Assembly: GCF_031656215.1 (NCBI RefSeq)
Contig: NZ_CP134228.1
Coordinates: forward strand, 1,755,001 to 1,819,000
Source of the DNA: Mesorhizobium koreense
Lineage (GTDB): Bacteria > Pseudomonadota > Alphaproteobacteria > Rhizobiales > Rhizobiaceae
Direction of reading: 5' to 3'
Length of the DNA stretch: 64,000 nt
Shown: piece after piece, positions 61,397-64,000 of the stretch
Layout: each line of letters starts with the position of its first letter
Numbering within the stretch: the stretch's first letter is position 1
The notes under the pieces: generated by a model
Told to the model about the DNA's origin: nothing
The model's input: only the letters and a program-made list of their open reading frames with translations
Database searches by the model: none
Translations under genes and position numbers: made by a program

Positions 61397-63174
61397 TGTG
61401 CAGTCTCCCCCGAAGCGTCGGTCTGGTTATCCTTGCGGGACTTGAAAAAGTCGCTGTGCTGATGGTGGTAGCCCAAGCCGAAAAAAGCCTGTTCGTCGGC
61501 CGAGAAGAAGGCCGGATACGGACCCTTCGACGGTTCCATCAGGTCCATGATCTGGTCTTGCAGTTTCAGTAGATTCACCGCGCGCCCGGGACTGAGCTTG
61601 CGTACTTTGGCCAGATGGTTGGCCGAGCCGCTTTCGAGAAGGCCAAAGACTTTGCGCGGCGTTGCCGAGGCCGATCCGTAGAATTTGTCCTTGATCGTGG
61701 CGTTGACGTTGCCGCCCAGCGCCGCGCGCTGGATTTCCTCGTAGACGGCGAAGAGGCGCCCGAGCAGGTATCCTTTGCTGTCTGTCATGGTGGGATCGAG
61801 TGCCACTGGAACCTTCCTTTCGTAGTTTCGAATCAGGACGGCCTTCAGAATGGAGGCGCGCAGGGCGTTGATCTCGCCGTCGGCGCGAATGCGCGACAAG
61901 ACCGTCGAAAGCAGCGTCAGCGGATAGTCCGCACCGTTGAGGATCGCGCGCATCCATTCGCCGGCCAGATTGGGCGGCACGTTCTCGCGCTTGCCGAGCA
62001 CCGCCGTCTCGACAAGGTAACGCCATAGCGGCGCGTAGGGTTCGCGCCACGGCGGTTCAATACGCATGTCGTTGACGAAGCGCTGATAGTTCCTTGCCAG
62101 TTCACCGAAATCGCTCTCGTAATAAAAGCGGATGGAAATGCGTGCGGCATTAGGAGCCAGTCCCAGCACATAAAAGCGCACGCCTTTTTCCAGCTTCTTG
62201 ACGAGTTCGCCCGCTTCCAGCGCCAGGTCCTTGTCCAGTTCCTGATCGCCTTTACGGAGGCGCTCGAGCAGGATCTTGACCTCCTTCGTCGTGTCCGCAT
62301 CTTCTTTTGCAGGGTCGAAGAACTCGGGGAATGCAGCTTCCGCCAGAAGCGCTGCTTCCGCATCCTCGGCATCCGCCCAGAATACGGTAGAGGCGTCGCC
62401 GATCTGGAGGCGGTGCTTTTTGTCCGACAGGAAGGTGTTCAGTGCGGTGGTGTAGGCAAAGGCGGCGGCCTCCGAGACCGGCGCGTTGTCGCCCTGCATG
62501 TGGCCGTAGGAGGTGAAGGCATCGAGGTTGAAGGAGACGATGGAACCGCCTGACGACTGGCCGCCCCATACGCCCTTGATCGCCGGATGCACTCGCGCGA
62601 CCGGGCCGGACTTGCCGGTAACCAGGCAGATCTGCGGGTTCTTGCCGTCACCGCCCGACACGCGCATCCACAGCGCCTTTGCGGCATCGCGGTTGTGCAG
62701 CCAGAGATTATTGTGGCGGTCGGTTTCGAGGGCGAAGACGACGTTCTGATCCTTGAAATCGTCGCTCCATTGCGAGGCGTCGAATTGGTCCGGCGTCCAC
62801 CGCCGCAGGAACAGAAGCAGCGCCTTCAGACCCGGATCGTCCGTGCCCGCCAGTTCCTTCTCGTGCCGCTCCTTGAAAGCGGCGTGTTCGTCGGCCGTGC
62901 GTTTACCCTCGCCGGAGGTGACGCCCAGAACATAGGATGTCTTGTCCCACAGGAAGTTCGGCGCGATGCCGGCTGTGCGCTTCACCGGTTGCGGCACCAG
63001 CATGGGGCGCGGCTTGCGCTTCTTGCCCTCGCCGTCGAACCAGGGCGTGACGCTCGCAACCGTGCCGTCTTCATTGAGGCCGACGATGACGCCGATATTC
63101 TGCACCGAGTAGCCGAAGGGCGGTGCGTCCGGCAGCCGCTCATAGGCGCGGGCGAGCGAAGCGAGGATGCTCAT
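61393..63174 (-). CDS. cas8c: Cascade large subunit Cas8c (Csd1)
   Basis: A 593-aa type I-C large subunit that recognises the PAM. The Csd1 N-terminus (SILASLARAYERLPDAPPFGYS) and the FLWDKTSYVLGV and GQSSGGSIVSFNLDAFTSYG segments are typical. In this subtype the gene can also yield the Cas11c small subunit from an internal start near its 3' end. ATG 63174 overlaps the cas5 stop as ATGA, which fixes the start. Confidence 0.95.
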   Translation of the reverse strand: MSILASLARAYERLPDAPPFGYSVQNIGVIVGLNEDGTVASVTPWFDGEGKKRKPRPMLVPQPVKRTAGIAPNFLWDKTSYVLGVTSGEGKRTADEHAAFKERHEKELAGTDDPGLKALLLFLRRWTPDQFDASQWSDDFKDQNVVFALETDRHNNLWLHNRDAAKALWMRVSGGDGKNPQICLVTGKSGPVARVHPAIKGVWGGQSSGGSIVSFNLDAFTSYGHMQGDNAPVSEAAAFAYTTALNTFLSDKKHRLQIGDASTVFWADAEDAEAALLAEAAFPEFFDPAKEDADTTKEVKILLERLRKGDQELDKDLALEAGELVKKLEKGVRFYVLGLAPNAARISIRFYYESDFGELARNYQRFVNDMRIEPPWREPYAPLWRYLVETAVLGKRENVPPNLAGEWMRAILNGADYPLTLLSTVLSRIRADGEINALRASILKAVLIRNYERKVPVALDPTMTDSKGYLLGRLFAVYEEIQRAALGGNVNATIKDKFYGSASATPRKVFGLLESGSANHLAKVRKLSPGRAVNLLKLQDQIMDLMEPSKGPYPAFFSADEQAFFGLGYHHQHSDFFKSRKDNQTDASGETAQ

Positions 63175-63869
63175 TTGCGGATCTCCGGCGAGCCGGGCTG
63201 CGGCACCTGCATGACGCCGTCGCGCAGCACCGCGTCGAAGAACATCGAGGGCTTTCCTTTTGCCTGGTGGTCGATGTCCCACAGCATGAAGCCCAGCCTG
63301 CGGGCGTCTTCAAACCCAAGGTCTCTGGTGCGGTCCTCCGGCGCCGGCTCCGGAGTCGGATCGCCCGGCTCGACCAGCTCAAAACTGGCGGCGAACTCCC
63401 GCGTGCCGAGGCAAGGCTGGTGGAAGCACTGGCCGCGCCGCGCGCGCCGGTTGAAGATGTCGAGATGCTTGCCCTCGCTGTCGTCGGCGTCGGCCTTTGT
63501 CGTCAGTTCGAAATGAGCGGCGATCACGTAGCGGGGTTTCACCAGAACGGTCGAGGCGCGCTGTTGGCGGTCCTCGTCGACCAGCAGTTGCAGCCCTTCG
63601 AGATCGCCGCGCTTCATCGCGCTCTTGACCTTGCCTGCCGGTATTTTCGAGCCGACCTCGTTGCGCCGGACCGACTGGAATTGCGGCTTCTTCATCACAT
63701 GGATAGCGTCCACCACCCAGCGGATCGCCGGCTTCCAGTGGACAGCTTCGAGAATGCCGCGCGCGGCGGACGGCGTCATCACGTCATAGGAGACGCGCTC
63801 GACCTTCATTTCCGGCCGCGTAAAACAGGCGTAGTCGCCCCAGACCTTCAACCGGATGCCGTAAGCCAT
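63171..63869 (-). CDS. cas5c: crRNA-processing endonuclease Cas5c
   Basis: A 232-aa RAMP protein. In type I-C, Cas5c cuts the pre-crRNA because Cas6 is absent; no cas6 is seen here. It opens YGIRLKVWGDYACFTRPEMKVERVSYDVMTPSAARGILEAV, the Cas5d/Cas5c signature, and HQPCLGTREFAASFEL lies toward the C-terminus. ATG 63869 is chosen since an earlier start would add residues foreign to the family. Confidence 0.95.
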   Translation of the reverse strand: MAYGIRLKVWGDYACFTRPEMKVERVSYDVMTPSAARGILEAVHWKPAIRWVVDAIHVMKKPQFQSVRRNEVGSKIPAGKVKSAMKRGDLEGLQLLVDEDRQQRASTVLVKPRYVIAAHFELTTKADADDSEGKHLDIFNRRARRGQCFHQPCLGTREFAASFELVEPGDPTPEPAPEDRTRDLGFEDARRLGFMLWDIDHQAKGKPSMFFDAVLRDGVMQVPQPGSPEIRK

Positions 63870-63925
63870 CTTTTCTCCCGCCCTCGCGATCTCTCCGAAT
63901 TGCGCCGGCGGCGCGACGGAAAAGA

Positions 63926-64000
63926 TCACATAAACATGTCCTCCAGCGCCAGATATTCGGGCGTCTCCCAGAGGAGCCCCACCTCCGGGTCGTACAGGCT
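63926..64000 (-). CDS. cas3: Cas3 helicase-nuclease, C-terminal end (cut by window)
   Basis: The last 24 codons and stop of a gene entering from the right edge. The tail SLYDPEVGLLWETPEYLALE is typical of type I-C Cas3 C-termini, and the position before cas5c agrees. Nothing can be said of the helicase or HD domains. Confidence 0.8.
   Translation of the reverse strand, partial: SLYDPEVGLLWETPEYLALEDMFM

Noticed and set aside
58446-64000. Type I-E, I-F or other subtype for the Cas locus
   Set aside because: The Csd1/Csd2 genes, Cas5c without Cas6, Cas4 and the repeat ending in GATCGAAAC all indicate type I-C.

Overview
The window is a chromosomal segment of a high-GC alphaproteobacterium, most likely a Rhizobiales member of the Mesorhizobium/Phyllobacteriaceae type. 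Three things point there: the rRNA operon tail 23S-5S-tRNA-fMet, the malonate operon with a MatR-like operator, and the rpmH-rnpA-yidC-engB block. The genus call is inference from gene order and sequence style.

Layout. 1-2160: 3' half of a 23S rRNA gene, 5S rRNA, initiator tRNA and a terminator. 2191-6414 (minus): RecQ helicase, a deacetylase-fold hydrolase, an ornithine cyclodeaminase-family enzyme and a RidA protein. 6686-12645 (minus): a malonate uptake and catabolism operon (TRAP transporter dctPQM, malonyl-CoA decarboxylase matA, malonyl-CoA synthetase matB), divergent from the GntR-type regulator matR with a perfect 16-bp palindrome between them. 13762-18536 (plus): mutarotase-like protein, BtuF-like binding protein, a DUF2188-like small protein, ECF sigma factor with anti-sigma factor, a FAS1 protein and an exported MsrB. 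18678-22361: EmrAB-type efflux pump, divergent from a TetR regulator with two operator palindromes. 22358-26253 (minus): rpmH, rnpA, yidC, a hexapeptide acetyltransferase and engB. 27133-30951 (plus): TVP38-family membrane protein, a flavin disulfide reductase and a sensor histidine kinase.

From tRNA-Arg(ACG) at 31167 the window becomes accessory. It holds a degenerate tRNA-like sequence, an FRG-domain protein, a frameshifted IS110-family element with a possible gene remnant, and then a four-gene same-strand cluster (34916-49046). That cluster encodes a peptidoglycan-binding/lysozyme-like protein, a lipoprotein and two giant proteins (1780 and about 1937 aa) that I do not recognise. It is the best candidate here for an undescribed system. 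It is followed on the minus strand by an iron-sulfur L-serine dehydratase, an opine dehydrogenase-like enzyme and an opine-oxidase/HcnB-like flavoprotein.

The right end is a complete-looking type I-C CRISPR-Cas locus on the minus strand: cas3 (3' end only, cut by the window), cas5c, cas8c, cas7c, cas4, cas1, cas2, a leader of about 208 bp and an array of 70 identical 33-bp repeats by hand count, with one spacer present twice. The array runs straight into the serine/opine genes on the same strand, so array transcription could read into them. Six copies of four inverted-repeat families are scattered between core genes. Several genes start with TTG or GTG, and tightly packed operons use ATGA or GTGA overlaps.
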